64,000 nt of DNA from CAZMGV01 sp964621525 [NCBI: uncultured bacterium]. GTDB lineage: Bacteria; JAGRBM01. This document shows, one piece after another, positions 52,301 to 60,098 of this stretch; within the stretch, counting starts at the first letter, position 1, and each line of letters begins with the position of its first letter. A model generated the notes under the pieces. That model saw only the letters and a list, made by a program, of their open reading frames with translations. It ran no database searches and was not told the origin of the DNA. The translations under genes and the position numbers were made by a program. The stretch spans positions 62,001 to 126,000 of the forward strand of contig CAZUMS010000008.1 in the NCBI GenBank assembly GCA_964621525.1, read 5' to 3'.

Positions 52301-52697
52301 GTCCCCACGCGGCGCAATAGGCTACGGCTACACAAACGGCGAACCATCCGTTCAGGCGGTCCACTCTGAGCCGGCTGGCGTAAGTGGCATATACCGGGAT
52401 AGTCAGGGCTGATACGACGCCGTAGGCTACGGACATCCAGGGCAGCCACTGAACCGGATAGGCTGTAAGAAACAACGCATCCCGGGCGGTCCGCCCGGTC
52501 GTGAAAATTACTCCGACAAGGAACAGGTAGACGAAAAGCTCCGAGGTCCGGACGATTTCTTCCGGCCGGATATCCAAAGCTTCATACAGCTTTTGGTTTC
52601 TGCCTGGTGTGCTGTCAGGATCCGGAATGGACAAGCTTGTTCTCGGTTTCTCGACAGGAGTGCAGTTCCAGTCTTGACCCATGGCTACCATTTTCAC
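49335..52697 (-). CDS. Nucleotide translocase-like (Npt1/Npt2) transporter fused to HEAT repeats and a cyclic-nucleotide-binding domain
   Basis: This encodes 1120 residues; ATG 52697 or 52682 are both possible starts. Residues about 50-450 hold about 11-12 membrane spans of the ATP/ADP translocase (TLC) family. Markers are FVEITSNLLVVQFWTLAGDLHDAREAKRLFGIIGSSRMIG and ALQLLYYPFSPQVKTRIKSVIEGAIKPLGY. Residues about 470-850 are HEAT-like helices (VRLSAIRVYGDMAGEETLDYLPDLVRGDD). Residues about 985-1090 are a cNMP-binding domain with the phosphate-binding cassette CFGEMAILDNATRSASV. Free-living bacteria use such proteins for unknown purposes. The transport substrate is unproven, and cAMP or cyclic-di-nucleotide gating is inference. 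Confidence 0.83.
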   Translation of the reverse strand: MKMVAMGQDWNCTPVEKPRTSLSIPDPDSTPGRNQKLYEALDIRPEEIVRTSELFVYLFLVGVIFTTGRTARDALFLTAYPVQWLPWMSVAYGVVSALTIPVYATYASRLRVDRLNGWFAVCVAVAYCAAWGLLKTGWTSVLPALYVFVEITSNLLVVQFWTLAGDLHDAREAKRLFGIIGSSRMIGIVVCGLSVGAMVGMIGTQALLLVNAVLLFATAFMISRIGSRFLGPGQATSTRTASVHSATASLGNTLRSGYSILIIALFLLAFMAATVADYQFKVIARQHYSGEKLAAYFALFYGLTGALAFVFHFFISSRLLALFGMAAGLLVMPLFMGASSIWLWLGAGSLMAATVLKFSDNAFQFTINDSALQLLYYPFSPQVKTRIKSVIEGAIKPLGYAAGGLIVVWLGSRLGPVGLSWVCIFLIVLWVTVIVFLRRSYLKALVDSLVQRKLDSSSLELVRTPEVIGLLRRTVESGNTFQAEFALKNLASISPADAAAAISRMLGDPDRQKFALDHAGSLPLDRQAVRRLAETGSREVRLSAIRVYGDMAGEETLDYLPDLVRGDDPEIADTACISLMRSAGVEGVLATAEHIRSLLSGTEAMRLRAVRILGETEVTAFGRTLLRLVHDESRSVQIQALSASGRLKHPCLLTPLVAALGDWRSRSAAVLALEEFGSLALGYLSDSLKSAEVPMDIRLRIPKLLRRIGTGEAIDVLWSLADHEDDRLRYQILRNLSRCAFDTYRRSERGRVETLLDIESRSACHWFARRRRLLSPSRASTDELLQEALRRRLVLCGRRVLDLLRMQIGTETVLNVQQSLESGNRNRIATALEALENLLTRDQRSWIVPLLDGSAWNEAENCLGRRHPDCVESNDQTVSFLRSASDPYLTGLWLRAMEAGSRYDELNRLQFQGGFLFRICIEEIYQAVHDDPAQRQELLELGRIYKAKRIIDHSQSYDSPGGPYRMLTTLERVLFLKSVSLFQQVPGDELIGLAHEAHVVTYDNGEVIFRQGDPGDSLYLLVTGNVRIFAGDNDLARLGPGECFGEMAILDNATRSASVSAIGPVLALRITQEDFFDILGDHPEISRGIFAVLVSRLRRADARVEELMVHNPAAGASARN

Positions 52698-52733
52698 AAT
52701 GACCTAGATCTGGTTAGCAGTTTTGTTGCTAAT

Positions 52734-52752
52734 CCGCTCGTAACAGGCTCAA
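52734..52752. promoter_or_regulatory. Dyad in the divergent region between the transporter fusion and the TPR-barrel gene
   Basis: TTAGCA (52734-52739) and TGCTAA (52747-52752) form a perfect 6-bp inverted repeat with a 7-base spacer. A TATAAA at 52779-52784 in the plus direction may be the -10 of the TPR-barrel gene. The dyad could serve either divergent promoter. Confidence 0.35.
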
Positions 52753-52883
52753 AGCGGAACACCCTAAATAAGTGTGCCTATAAAATTTTGGGGCTCGGGA
52801 CCGGGTCCCTTGTTCTCGGGGCTTCGGGAAAATTAACCTAGCCGGTAAGTCCAAGGCTGGGGGAAATCCTCATTATTCGCGAC

Positions 52884-54596
52884 GTGTTACACCGTTGCCC
52901 GCTTGTCGTTGCTACCATGCTTTTGGTAGCGGGTTTGTTGTTAGCGAAGCCCGTTGCGGCTCAGGATGCCGTTCCCGCTCCGCCTCCCCCGGCGGCAGTC
53001 GAGGCTCCCAAGATCAAAGTCCAGCTGACCCGTCAGGCAGTCAGGGAAAAGGCCAGAGTTCAGATCGAGTCCGGCCAGGCCGATCAGGCCATCAAGAATC
53101 TGAGTGCGATTCTGGCGAAGTTCCCGGACGATCAGGAGGCTTTCTACCTCCTTGGCCGCGCCTACGAGGCCAAACTCGACTTGAAAACAGCCATCGCCAA
53201 TTACGCAAAGGCCACCACTGTCAAGGAAGCCTATGCGGCACAGGCCCGTATCTACCGGGAAAAACTCCAGGATGCGGAACTGGCGAGCCGCACAGTGGCT
53301 GTCGGACTGAACAAGTTTCCGGACTACATCCCGCTTCTGATCGAACGGGCGATCCAGTTGATCAATCGTGACCAGTTTGCAGCGGCCGAGAAAGTGCTCC
53401 GCCGGGCGGTTCAGTTGCCCACCGGGGACAGCATTCCCAACCGGTTCTATCTGGCCCAGTCACTTCATGGACAGAAGAAATATGCAGAAGCCCGGCCGAT
53501 CTTCAAGGAACTTTCCGAACAGACCCGGCGCAAGAGCTATGCGCGGGCAGCGAAGGATTATCTCGAGAATATCGACTTCGAAGAAAGCCGGATGCTCGCG
53601 GAGCAGCAGGCCAAGGCAAAGACTGCCCAACCCGTAAGTAGCGCCAAGCCATTTTCGTTTCTTTTTCGCTTGAAGGGAGACTACGACACCAATGTCGCCC
53701 TTTATCCCGATAGCGAAAAGGTGAATCTCCCGGGAGGGAGCTCCGACGACTTCAGACTTGCGGTCGAGATGGCCGGTTCGTACCGGTTCCCTGAAACGAA
53801 GTATGGCGCCTTCGGTTTCTCTGCGAATGTCTACAGCGGAACCCTGTTCCGGCTGACCGATTTCCAGGCCGGTGCCGTTGGTGCCGGTGCATTCGTTGTG
53901 AGCCGGGGCGAAGGCGAAGATGGTGTGGGCGACTGGCTCTGGAAAAACTCGCTTGACGCTTCATACGGGTTTTTCGGTCATTATGGCGGCGACCCTGATC
54001 CGAACGATCCTTCTAACCGGTCGTTTTCGCTGTTTTCGCAGACGTATGCCCTGAATTCGCGGGCCATTTACCGGTTCGCCGAGTTTTGGAACCTGAATGG
54101 TAGTTTGCAGCCGTCTTACACAAAATTCGGATCCGATTCGGCGGCCCGGAACAACTTTACAACCGCTCTCTCCGTGGGTCCTTCAAGAACGATAGGAAGC
54201 GGCCCAGGCAGCCTCCGGATCGATCTACTGGGCAACGTGAAATACCGAACCGCCAAGTCGGATGACTATTCGCTGATTGCCTATGGTGTGACCCTCAACG
54301 TGCAATACCGGCTCGTGAAAGAGATCGATCTGACCGCCGGAGCGATCTTCGACCGGCGTGATCACTTCAATTCTGATGCGGGCGGTGACGGCAATTATTC
54401 GACGAAGCGGGTGGATAACAACCTGATCTGGTACGCAGGCACGGAGTGGACCATGGGCGAGTGGGCCAATTTAAAGGGTAAACTCTCGCTGCTATATTCC
54501 GGCGAGAACAATTCGTCGACCAATACCAAGGCAAGTGGGACCGACTTGGAATATAGTAAGCATGTGATATCACTGGGTTTTGGCGTGGAATATTGA
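52884..54596 (+). CDS. TPR / outer-membrane barrel protein (Slam-like architecture)
   Basis: GTG 52884 gives a signal peptide (MLHRCPLVVATMLLVAGLLLAKPVAAQ) and 570 residues. Residues about 50-245 are TPR repeats (VQIESGQADQAIKNLSAILAKFPDDQEAFYLLGRAYEAKLDLKTAIANYAKA). After a short linker, residues about 255-570 are a barrel opening with FLFRLKGDYDTNVALYPDSE and closing on Tyr (GFGVEY), the outer-membrane insertion signal. TPR plus barrel is the layout of surface lipoprotein assembly modulators (Slam/DUF560), though the match is architectural. An FecR gene follows by 87 bases. Confidence 0.78.
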   Translation: MLHRCPLVVATMLLVAGLLLAKPVAAQDAVPAPPPPAAVEAPKIKVQLTRQAVREKARVQIESGQADQAIKNLSAILAKFPDDQEAFYLLGRAYEAKLDLKTAIANYAKATTVKEAYAAQARIYREKLQDAELASRTVAVGLNKFPDYIPLLIERAIQLINRDQFAAAEKVLRRAVQLPTGDSIPNRFYLAQSLHGQKKYAEARPIFKELSEQTRRKSYARAAKDYLENIDFEESRMLAEQQAKAKTAQPVSSAKPFSFLFRLKGDYDTNVALYPDSEKVNLPGGSSDDFRLAVEMAGSYRFPETKYGAFGFSANVYSGTLFRLTDFQAGAVGAGAFVVSRGEGEDGVGDWLWKNSLDASYGFFGHYGGDPDPNDPSNRSFSLFSQTYALNSRAIYRFAEFWNLNGSLQPSYTKFGSDSAARNNFTTALSVGPSRTIGSGPGSLRIDLLGNVKYRTAKSDDYSLIAYGVTLNVQYRLVKEIDLTAGAIFDRRDHFNSDAGGDGNYSTKRVDNNLIWYAGTEWTMGEWANLKGKLSLLYSGENNSSTNTKASGTDLEYSKHVISLGFGVEY

Positions 54597-54683
54597 TTCT
54601 CGGCTCAGGTGAGCCCCGTCACTGACAAACCAAGGAAAATCTCCAATACTTAGGACAACTTACGACGGGGATGGCACTCTAAT

Positions 54684-55715
54684 TTGAAAACCACAATCGC
54701 ATCAGCCGGTTCCAGACAGGCTTGGATCATTGTTCTCGCCGTTGTTGCCTTCGGCTGGACGGGCACCGCACATGCGGTTCTTGCCGGCCGGGTCAGTTCA
54801 CTTCAGGGCGATGTGTCGGTGACCCGTTTGGGTGAACTGAACGCCCGGCCCGTAACCAAAATGATGGAAATCCATGTGAACGACCAGATCACTACCGGCA
54901 AGGATGGCCGTGTGCGGATCCTGTTCGTGGACGACAGCGTGGTGAGTCTGGCTGAAAACTCCAAGCTCCGTGTCAGCAAGCAGGTTTATAATCCGGCAGC
55001 CCGACAGCGTGAATCGGTCATGGACCTGTTTCGCGGCCGCGTTCGTTCTGTCGTCTCCCGGTTTCTCAATACCCAGATGAACCGGTTTGAGATTCGTACG
55101 CCGACGGCCGTTGCAGGTGTTCGCGGATCGATCGTCGTTGTCGGGCACGACACCGAGACGAATACGTCCGAAGTGAATTTTGAACAGGGCAATGGCTATG
55201 TTTCTAATCCCGATGGGTCAGGATTCACAACGGTTGATGGTGGTAATACAGCAAGCAATAACGGTTCCGGCGGTTTCACGACGTCCCAGATGACCGATGA
55301 GGACATGCAGAATTCCCAGTCCGGCTTCGAGACCGATCAGGCTGACGAAGATGCCCCCGCGACGGGCAGCACTTCCGGAAGTTCCTCTTCGGAAACGGAC
55401 GATTCGACGTCCGAGAACACTGGTGACGGGACTGGCACAACCACTGGCGGCGCCACTGCTGAAGACGGCGACGGCCCCAAGACGGAAACGGTAGCTTCAA
55501 ACGATGACCAGCAGTCGGATGGCACGACCACAGGTGGCGATTCTACTGCTGGAACCGATACGTCCTCCGATACCGGCGATACCGGTCCGGATGACACCAG
55601 CAACAGCTTGTCTGAAAACGACCTGAGCTCTCCGGATCTCAATACTATCCCGATTCCGCTGGAACCCGCGACGCGTTTCTCCACGGTCCGGGTTGTCATT
55701 ACCCTGCCCGACTGA
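54684..55715 (+). CDS. Secreted FecR-domain protein with acidic Ser/Thr/Gly-rich tail
   Basis: This starts at TTG 54684 and encodes 343 residues. A signal peptide (about 1-31, ending GTAHA) precedes the FecR domain (VSSLQGDVSVTRLGELNARPV.. ILFVDDSVVSLAENSKLRVS.. TPTAVAGVRGS near residue 143). From about residue 185 the chain is low-complexity and acidic (repeated Asp, Ser, Thr and Gly), ending in LEPATRFSTVRVVITLPD. The tail resembles a flexible surface-exposed or calcium-tolerant linker. Preceded by the TPR-barrel gene, it may be that protein's exported partner. No anti-sigma domain is present. Confidence 0.8.
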   Translation: MKTTIASAGSRQAWIIVLAVVAFGWTGTAHAVLAGRVSSLQGDVSVTRLGELNARPVTKMMEIHVNDQITTGKDGRVRILFVDDSVVSLAENSKLRVSKQVYNPAARQRESVMDLFRGRVRSVVSRFLNTQMNRFEIRTPTAVAGVRGSIVVVGHDTETNTSEVNFEQGNGYVSNPDGSGFTTVDGGNTASNNGSGGFTTSQMTDEDMQNSQSGFETDQADEDAPATGSTSGSSSSETDDSTSENTGDGTGTTTGGATAEDGDGPKTETVASNDDQQSDGTTTGGDSTAGTDTSSDTGDTGPDDTSNSLSENDLSSPDLNTIPIPLEPATRFSTVRVVITLPD

Positions 55716-55731
55716 CAGGCCCAGTCTGCAC

Positions 55732-55763
55732 CAGAAGATGCGGATCTGAAGCCGCCTCTTCTG
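55732..55763 (+). terminator. Hairpin after the third FecR gene (possible terminator)
   Basis: CAGAAG-AT-GCGG (55732-55743) pairs with CCGC-CT-CTTCTG (55752-55763) around an 8-base loop, 17 bases after the FecR stop. No U-run follows, so it may need Rho or act as a 3' stabiliser. Confidence 0.45.
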
Positions 55764-55788
55764 CGTACAATTCCATAACGCCAGCCTC

Positions 55789-55804
55789 TTGACTCACGAG
55801 TCAA
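55789..55804. promoter_or_regulatory. Perfect inverted repeat upstream of the mutase gene (candidate operator)
   Basis: TTGACTC-AC-GAGTCAA is a perfect 7-bp dyad with a 2-base spacer, 71 bases before the mutase ATG. A -10-like TATACT follows at 55845-55850. The symmetry suits a dimeric repressor controlling the methylmalonyl-CoA operon. Confidence 0.5.
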
Positions 55805-55874
55805 ATTGACGGATTAAACCGTTCCGGCAGGGCACTGGCCCGCCTATACTTGTGATCGAGGAGACCTCGCCCTC

Positions 55875-58031
55875 ATGGCTGCGAAACCCGCCGACCTGGA
55901 ACTCTGGAAGAAGCTGGCCGCCAAGGAACTTAAGGACGTTCCCGTTGACGCCCTGACCCGGGAGACTCCCGAAGGGATCAGCATCAAGCCCCTGTATACG
56001 GCAGAGGATCTCGAGAAACTGGAGGACACGAACTCCATTCCCGGCGCCTTCCCGTTTATCCGGGGGCCCAGGGCAACCATGTATTCCTACCGTCCCTGGA
56101 CGATCCGGCAGTATGCGGGTTTTTCCACCGCCGAGGAATCCAACGCTTTCTATCGCCGTAACCTTGCGGCTGGCCAGATGGGCCTCTCGGTCGCTTTCGA
56201 CCTTGCGACCCACCGCGGCTACGACTCCGACCATCCGCGCGTCTCCGGCGACGTTGGCAAGGCGGGCGTCGCCATCGATTCGGTGGAAGACAGCAAGATC
56301 CTCTTCGATGGCATCCCGCTCGACAAAATGTCCGTTTCGATGACCATGAACGGCGCCGTACTGCCGATTCTCGCCAACTATATCGTGGCGGCCGAAGAAC
56401 AGGGTGTGAGCCAGGAAAAGCTGGCCGGTACGATCCAGAACGACATCCTCAAGGAATTCATGGTGCGGAATACCTATATCTATCCGCCCGCCCCTTCGAT
56501 GAGGATTATTGCCGATATCATTGAATACACGTCAAAGAACATGCCGAAGTTCAATTCGATTTCCATCTCCGGCTATCACATGCAGGAAGCCGGTGCGACG
56601 GCAGTTCAGGAACTGGCGTTCACGATTGCCGATGGCCTCGAGTACGTCCGGGCAGCCCAGTCCAAGGGCCTCAATGTGGACGAATTCGCCGGCCGCCTGT
56701 CGTTCTTCTTCGGCATCGGCATGAACTTTTTCATGGAGATCGCGAAACTCCGGGCGGCACGCCTCCTCTGGGCGAAGCTGATGAAGAAGCACTTCAACCC
56801 GAAGAAAGATTCGTCGCTGATGCTGCGGACCCACTGCCAGACGTCCGGCTGGTCGCTCGCGGAAAAGGACCCGTATAACAACGTCATCCGCACGACGATC
56901 GAAGCGCTGGCGGCCGTTTTGGGCGGTACCCAGTCGCTTCATACGAATGCACTGGACGAGGCCATTGCCCTGCCGACGGACTTCTCGGCGCGGATCGCCC
57001 GTAATACCCAGATCATTATTCAGGAAGAATCCCATGTGTGCGAGGTCATCGACCCGCTCGGTGGCAGCTACTTCATCGAGGCCCTGACCCATTCGATGGC
57101 GGCTCATGCGGAAGCGCTGATCGAGGAAGTCGAAAAGCTGGGCGGCATGGCCAAGGCCATCGAAAGCGGCATGCCCAAGATGCGGATCGAGGAAGCCGCG
57201 GCGCGCCGTCAGGCCCGCATTGATTCAGGCGAGGAAACCATCGTCGGTGTGAACAAATACACGCTGGCGAAGGAAGACCCGGTGGACACCCTCGATATCG
57301 ACAATGACAAGGTTCGGGCTTCCCAGATTGCGCGGATCGAGAAAACCCGCAAGGCCCGCAATCAGGCTGCCTGCGATGCAGCACTGGCCGAGCTTACGAA
57401 ATGCGCTGAAACGGGCCAGGGAAACCTGCTGGAACTTTCCGTCAAGGCGGCCCGTGCCCGGGCAACGGTCGGCGAGATTTCCGCCGCACTGGAAAAGTCC
57501 TGGGGCCGTTACAATGCGACCATCCGGTCAATCTCCGGGGTTTACGGAGCGTCCTACAAGGAAGGCGACGATTTTTCACAGGCAAAGGCCGATGTCGAAA
57601 AGTTTGCCAAAGAAGAAGGCCGCCGTCCCCGTATTCTCGTCTGCAAGCTTGGCCAGGACGGTCACGATCGCGGAGCCAAGGTGATTGCTACGGCTTTTGC
57701 CGATCTCGGTTTCGACGTGGACATCGGACCTCTATTCCAGATGCCTTCGGAAGCGGCCCGGCAGGCGATAGAAAACGATGTCCATGTGGTTGGTGTCTCC
57801 TCGCAGGCGGCGGGGCACAAGACGCTGGTTCCGGAACTGATCACCGAGCTCAAGAAGGCCGGTGCCAAGGACATCCTTGTGGTCTGCGGCGGCGTGATTC
57901 CCCAGAAGGATTACGACTTCCTCTACAAGTCCGGCGTTGCGGCGGTGTTCGGTCCCGGCACCAATATCCCCCGCGCCGCCATGACGGTGATCGGAGAAAT
58001 CCGCAAGCATCGCCAGAAACTGGCGAGCTGA
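55875..58031 (+). CDS. scpA: Methylmalonyl-CoA mutase, B12-dependent (large/alpha type)
   Basis: This enzyme interconverts methylmalonyl-CoA and succinyl-CoA in propionate and branched-chain metabolism. The 718-residue protein carries the TIM-barrel mutase domain ([98 protein letters not shown]). The C-terminal cobalamin-binding domain has [16 protein letters not shown] (DxHxxG ligand loop) near residue 595. It is of full length for a catalytic subunit. No small subunit is present here, so it may be homodimeric. It is followed by its GTPase chaperone. Confidence 0.97.
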   Translation: MAAKPADLELWKKLAAKELKDVPVDALTRETPEGISIKPLYTAEDLEKLEDTNSIPGAFPFIRGPRATMYSYRPWTIRQYAGFSTAEESNAFYRRNLAAGQMGLSVAFDLATHRGYDSDHPRVSGDVGKAGVAIDSVEDSKILFDGIPLDKMSVSMTMNGAVLPILANYIVAAEEQGVSQEKLAGTIQNDILKEFMVRNTYIYPPAPSMRIIADIIEYTSKNMPKFNSISISGYHMQEAGATAVQELAFTIADGLEYVRAAQSKGLNVDEFAGRLSFFFGIGMNFFMEIAKLRAARLLWAKLMKKHFNPKKDSSLMLRTHCQTSGWSLAEKDPYNNVIRTTIEALAAVLGGTQSLHTNALDEAIALPTDFSARIARNTQIIIQEESHVCEVIDPLGGSYFIEALTHSMAAHAEALIEEVEKLGGMAKAIESGMPKMRIEEAAARRQARIDSGEETIVGVNKYTLAKEDPVDTLDIDNDKVRASQIARIEKTRKARNQAACDAALAELTKCAETGQGNLLELSVKAARARATVGEISAALEKSWGRYNATIRSISGVYGASYKEGDDFSQAKADVEKFAKEEGRRPRILVCKLGQDGHDRGAKVIATAFADLGFDVDIGPLFQMPSEAARQAIENDVHVVGVSSQAAGHKTLVPELITELKKAGAKDILVVCGGVIPQKDYDFLYKSGVAAVFGPGTNIPRAAMTVIGEIRKHRQKLAS

Positions 58032-58041
58032 CCGGATCCGG

Positions 58042-59037
58042 ATGCCTGAATTTGATCTCGATACCTATGCGGACGGCGTCCTGTCGGGAAACCGGCGGCT
58101 GCTCGCCAAGGCGATCACCCTGATCGAAAGCACCCGTCCCGAGGATGGAAAGACCGGGCGGGAGCTTCTCGACCGGGTGCATGCGAAGACCGGTAATGCG
58201 GTCCGCGTCGGGATCACCGGCGTTCCAGGGGCCGGGAAAAGCACATTTATCGACGCTTTCGGGACTTATCTCACCGGCAAGGGCCGCAAAATCGCCGTGC
58301 TCGCCGTCGACCCTTCCAGTACGGTCTCAGGCGGCTCGATTCTGGGCGATAAAACCCGGATGGAAGCGCTCGGGCAGGACGCCAATGCCTTTATCCGGCC
58401 GTCGCCGTCGGGCGGTGCGCTCGGCGGGGTCGCCCGCAAGACCCGCGAAACCATGATGCTCTGCGAGGCAGCCGGGTTTGACGTAATCCTCGTCGAAACG
58501 GTCGGGGTCGGGCAATCGGAAACAACCGTCGCCTCCATGGTCGACTTCTTCCTTGTCCTCATGATCGCCGGAGCCGGGGACGAGCTTCAGGGCATCAAGA
58601 AAGGGATCATCGAAATCGCGGACGCTCTCGTGATCAACAAGGCGGACGGAGACAACGTAGACCGGGCTCAACGTGCCCGCACAGAATACGCAGGCGCATT
58701 GCACCTGCTCCGCCCAGTCAGCCCCAACTGGTCGCCGCCTGTGCTCGCAGCCAGTTCTCTGGAAAAAACCGGGATTCCTGAAATCTGGGCCACGATTCTC
58801 CGCCACCGGGAAGCTCTCGGCCGTAGCGGCGAACTGGAGCAGAAGCGGCGTCAACAGGCGCTCGACTGGATGTGGGCGGTGATTGACGACGGCCTGAAGC
58901 GCGCTTTCCGCCGGGATCCAGCGATTTCGTCGCTGGTCGCCGAACGTGAACGGGAGGTCCTGGCCGGCAGCCGCCCGCCAACCTCCACCGCCATCGAACT
59001 TCTGGAAAAATTCAGGCCCGGAACAGGCAACTACTGA
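58042..59037 (+). CDS. meaB: Methylmalonyl-CoA mutase-associated GTPase MeaB
   Basis: MeaB protects and reloads the B12 cofactor of methylmalonyl-CoA mutase. The 331-residue G3E GTPase has Walker A GVPGAGKSTF near residue 59, LAVDPSS, the GDKTRM switch, ILVETVGVGQSE, and the NKAD guanine specificity motif. The C-terminal dimerisation helices include ALDWMWAVIDDGLK. It begins 10 bases after the mutase stop, so the two should be co-expressed. Its 3' end overlaps the converging bolA gene by 7 bases. Confidence 0.96.
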   Translation: MPEFDLDTYADGVLSGNRRLLAKAITLIESTRPEDGKTGRELLDRVHAKTGNAVRVGITGVPGAGKSTFIDAFGTYLTGKGRKIAVLAVDPSSTVSGGSILGDKTRMEALGQDANAFIRPSPSGGALGGVARKTRETMMLCEAAGFDVILVETVGVGQSETTVASMVDFFLVLMIAGAGDELQGIKKGIIEIADALVINKADGDNVDRAQRARTEYAGALHLLRPVSPNWSPPVLAASSLEKTGIPEIWATILRHREALGRSGELEQKRRQQALDWMWAVIDDGLKRAFRRDPAISSLVAEREREVLAGSRPPTSTAIELLEKFRPGTGNY

Positions 59038-59303
59038 CCGGCAGGCACGCGGGTCCTGATCGCGAGAGCATGAATTACGGGGCCGAATTCATCCTTCAGT
59101 GCATCATTCACCATCCGGTGCTGCTCCAGCAGGGATTTACCCCGGAAACGCTCGCTCTCGATGACGACCTCGTAATGGCCGCCGCCGGACTTTCGCGCTC
59201 CCTTGTGGCTGGCATGGGCGGCCGAATCGTCCCGGATTTCAAGCATCGAAGGCGTGAAAGCGGAAGTCAGTTTGCTGCGGATGGTCTCAACGGTGTCCGG
59301 CAT
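59031..59303 (-). CDS. bolA: BolA family protein
   Basis: The 90-residue protein shows the BolA fold pattern: IRSKLTSAFTPSMLEIRDDSAAHASH, then GGGHYEVVIESERFRGKSLLEQHRMVNDALKDEF and VIHALAIRTR. BolA proteins partner monothiol glutaredoxins in Fe-S and iron regulation, or act as stress-response transcription factors. The invariant His in LLEQHRMV is kept. It sits behind truA on the minus strand with a 14-base gap. Confidence 0.92.
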   Translation of the reverse strand: MPDTVETIRSKLTSAFTPSMLEIRDDSAAHASHKGARKSGGGHYEVVIESERFRGKSLLEQHRMVNDALKDEFGPVIHALAIRTRVPAGQ

Positions 59304-59317
59304 CGGTCAGTCCTCTT

Positions 59318-60091
59318 CTACAACCGGGAAACGAACCACGAGGGATCGTAACGTACTTCCCTCAAATAAAGTCCCCAGGCAGGGGCAGTTTTTCCAGCCG
59401 CCTGGCGGTCACGGGTATCCAAGACACTCCCGATCCAGCCAGGTTCACGATGGCCTCTCCCGACGTCAATCAGGCTTCCGACAATGGTCCGGACCATCTG
59501 TTTGAGGAAGCCGGTCCCCTCTACCTCAAAGCGGATTTCCGGAGCGGCGAGCCCTTGCGCCCGGGCAATTTCAACTTTCGTGATCGTTTTGATCCGATTG
59601 GGCTCGGAATCAGCGGCGGCGAAACTGGTGAAATCATGAGTACCGATCAGGGCGGCAGCTGCGGTCCGCATCCGGTCGATATCAACCGGCTCCGTGAGCT
59701 TCCATGCCCTGTAGTGTTCAAGCGCACTCCCGACGCCCCTTTCGAGCGTCCGGTAGAGATAAACCTTCGACTCGGCCGATCTGAGTGCATGAAACCCGGG
59801 CCGGGCATCGGCAGCTCCAGTCACGCGGATATCCGGCGGCAGAAGCACATTGATTCCTTCGCGAAACGCCGAGAGCGGAAGTGTGGTTTCCGCCTGGAAT
59901 GAACAGACCTGGGCGAGTGCGTGCACTCCGGAGTCGGTCCGGCCTGCCCCCATGACGGTCACCGGTATTCCTGTCCGCTCGGACAAAGCCCGGTTTACTT
60001 CGTCCTGGATCGATGGCCCGTTCTGCTGGCTCTGCCAGCCGACATAGTTGGTCCCGTCGTATTCGAGAAAGAGCACGATGGTCCGGGACAT
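59318..60091 (-). CDS. truA: tRNA pseudouridine(38-40) synthase
   Basis: TruA modifies uridines 38-40 of the anticodon stem-loop. The 257-residue protein has YDGTNYVGWQSQ at the start, the catalytic Asp53 in MGAGRTDSGVHALAQV, the FHALRSAESKVYLYR strand, and the C-terminal GTGFLKQMVRTIVGSLIDVGRG. Length is typical. It begins 7 bases after the outer-membrane barrel gene on the same strand. Confidence 0.96.
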   Translation of the reverse strand: MSRTIVLFLEYDGTNYVGWQSQQNGPSIQDEVNRALSERTGIPVTVMGAGRTDSGVHALAQVCSFQAETTLPLSAFREGINVLLPPDIRVTGAADARPGFHALRSAESKVYLYRTLERGVGSALEHYRAWKLTEPVDIDRMRTAAAALIGTHDFTSFAAADSEPNRIKTITKVEIARAQGLAAPEIRFEVEGTGFLKQMVRTIVGSLIDVGRGHREPGWIGSVLDTRDRQAAGKTAPAWGLYLREVRYDPSWFVSRL

Positions 60092-60098
60092 CTGAGAC

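Noticed and set aside
55716-55874. Cobalamin riboswitch before the methylmalonyl-CoA mutase gene
   Set aside because: The 159-bp gap is too short for the usual element plus expression platform, and no B12-box-like segment was found. Only a hairpin and a protein-type dyad are visible.
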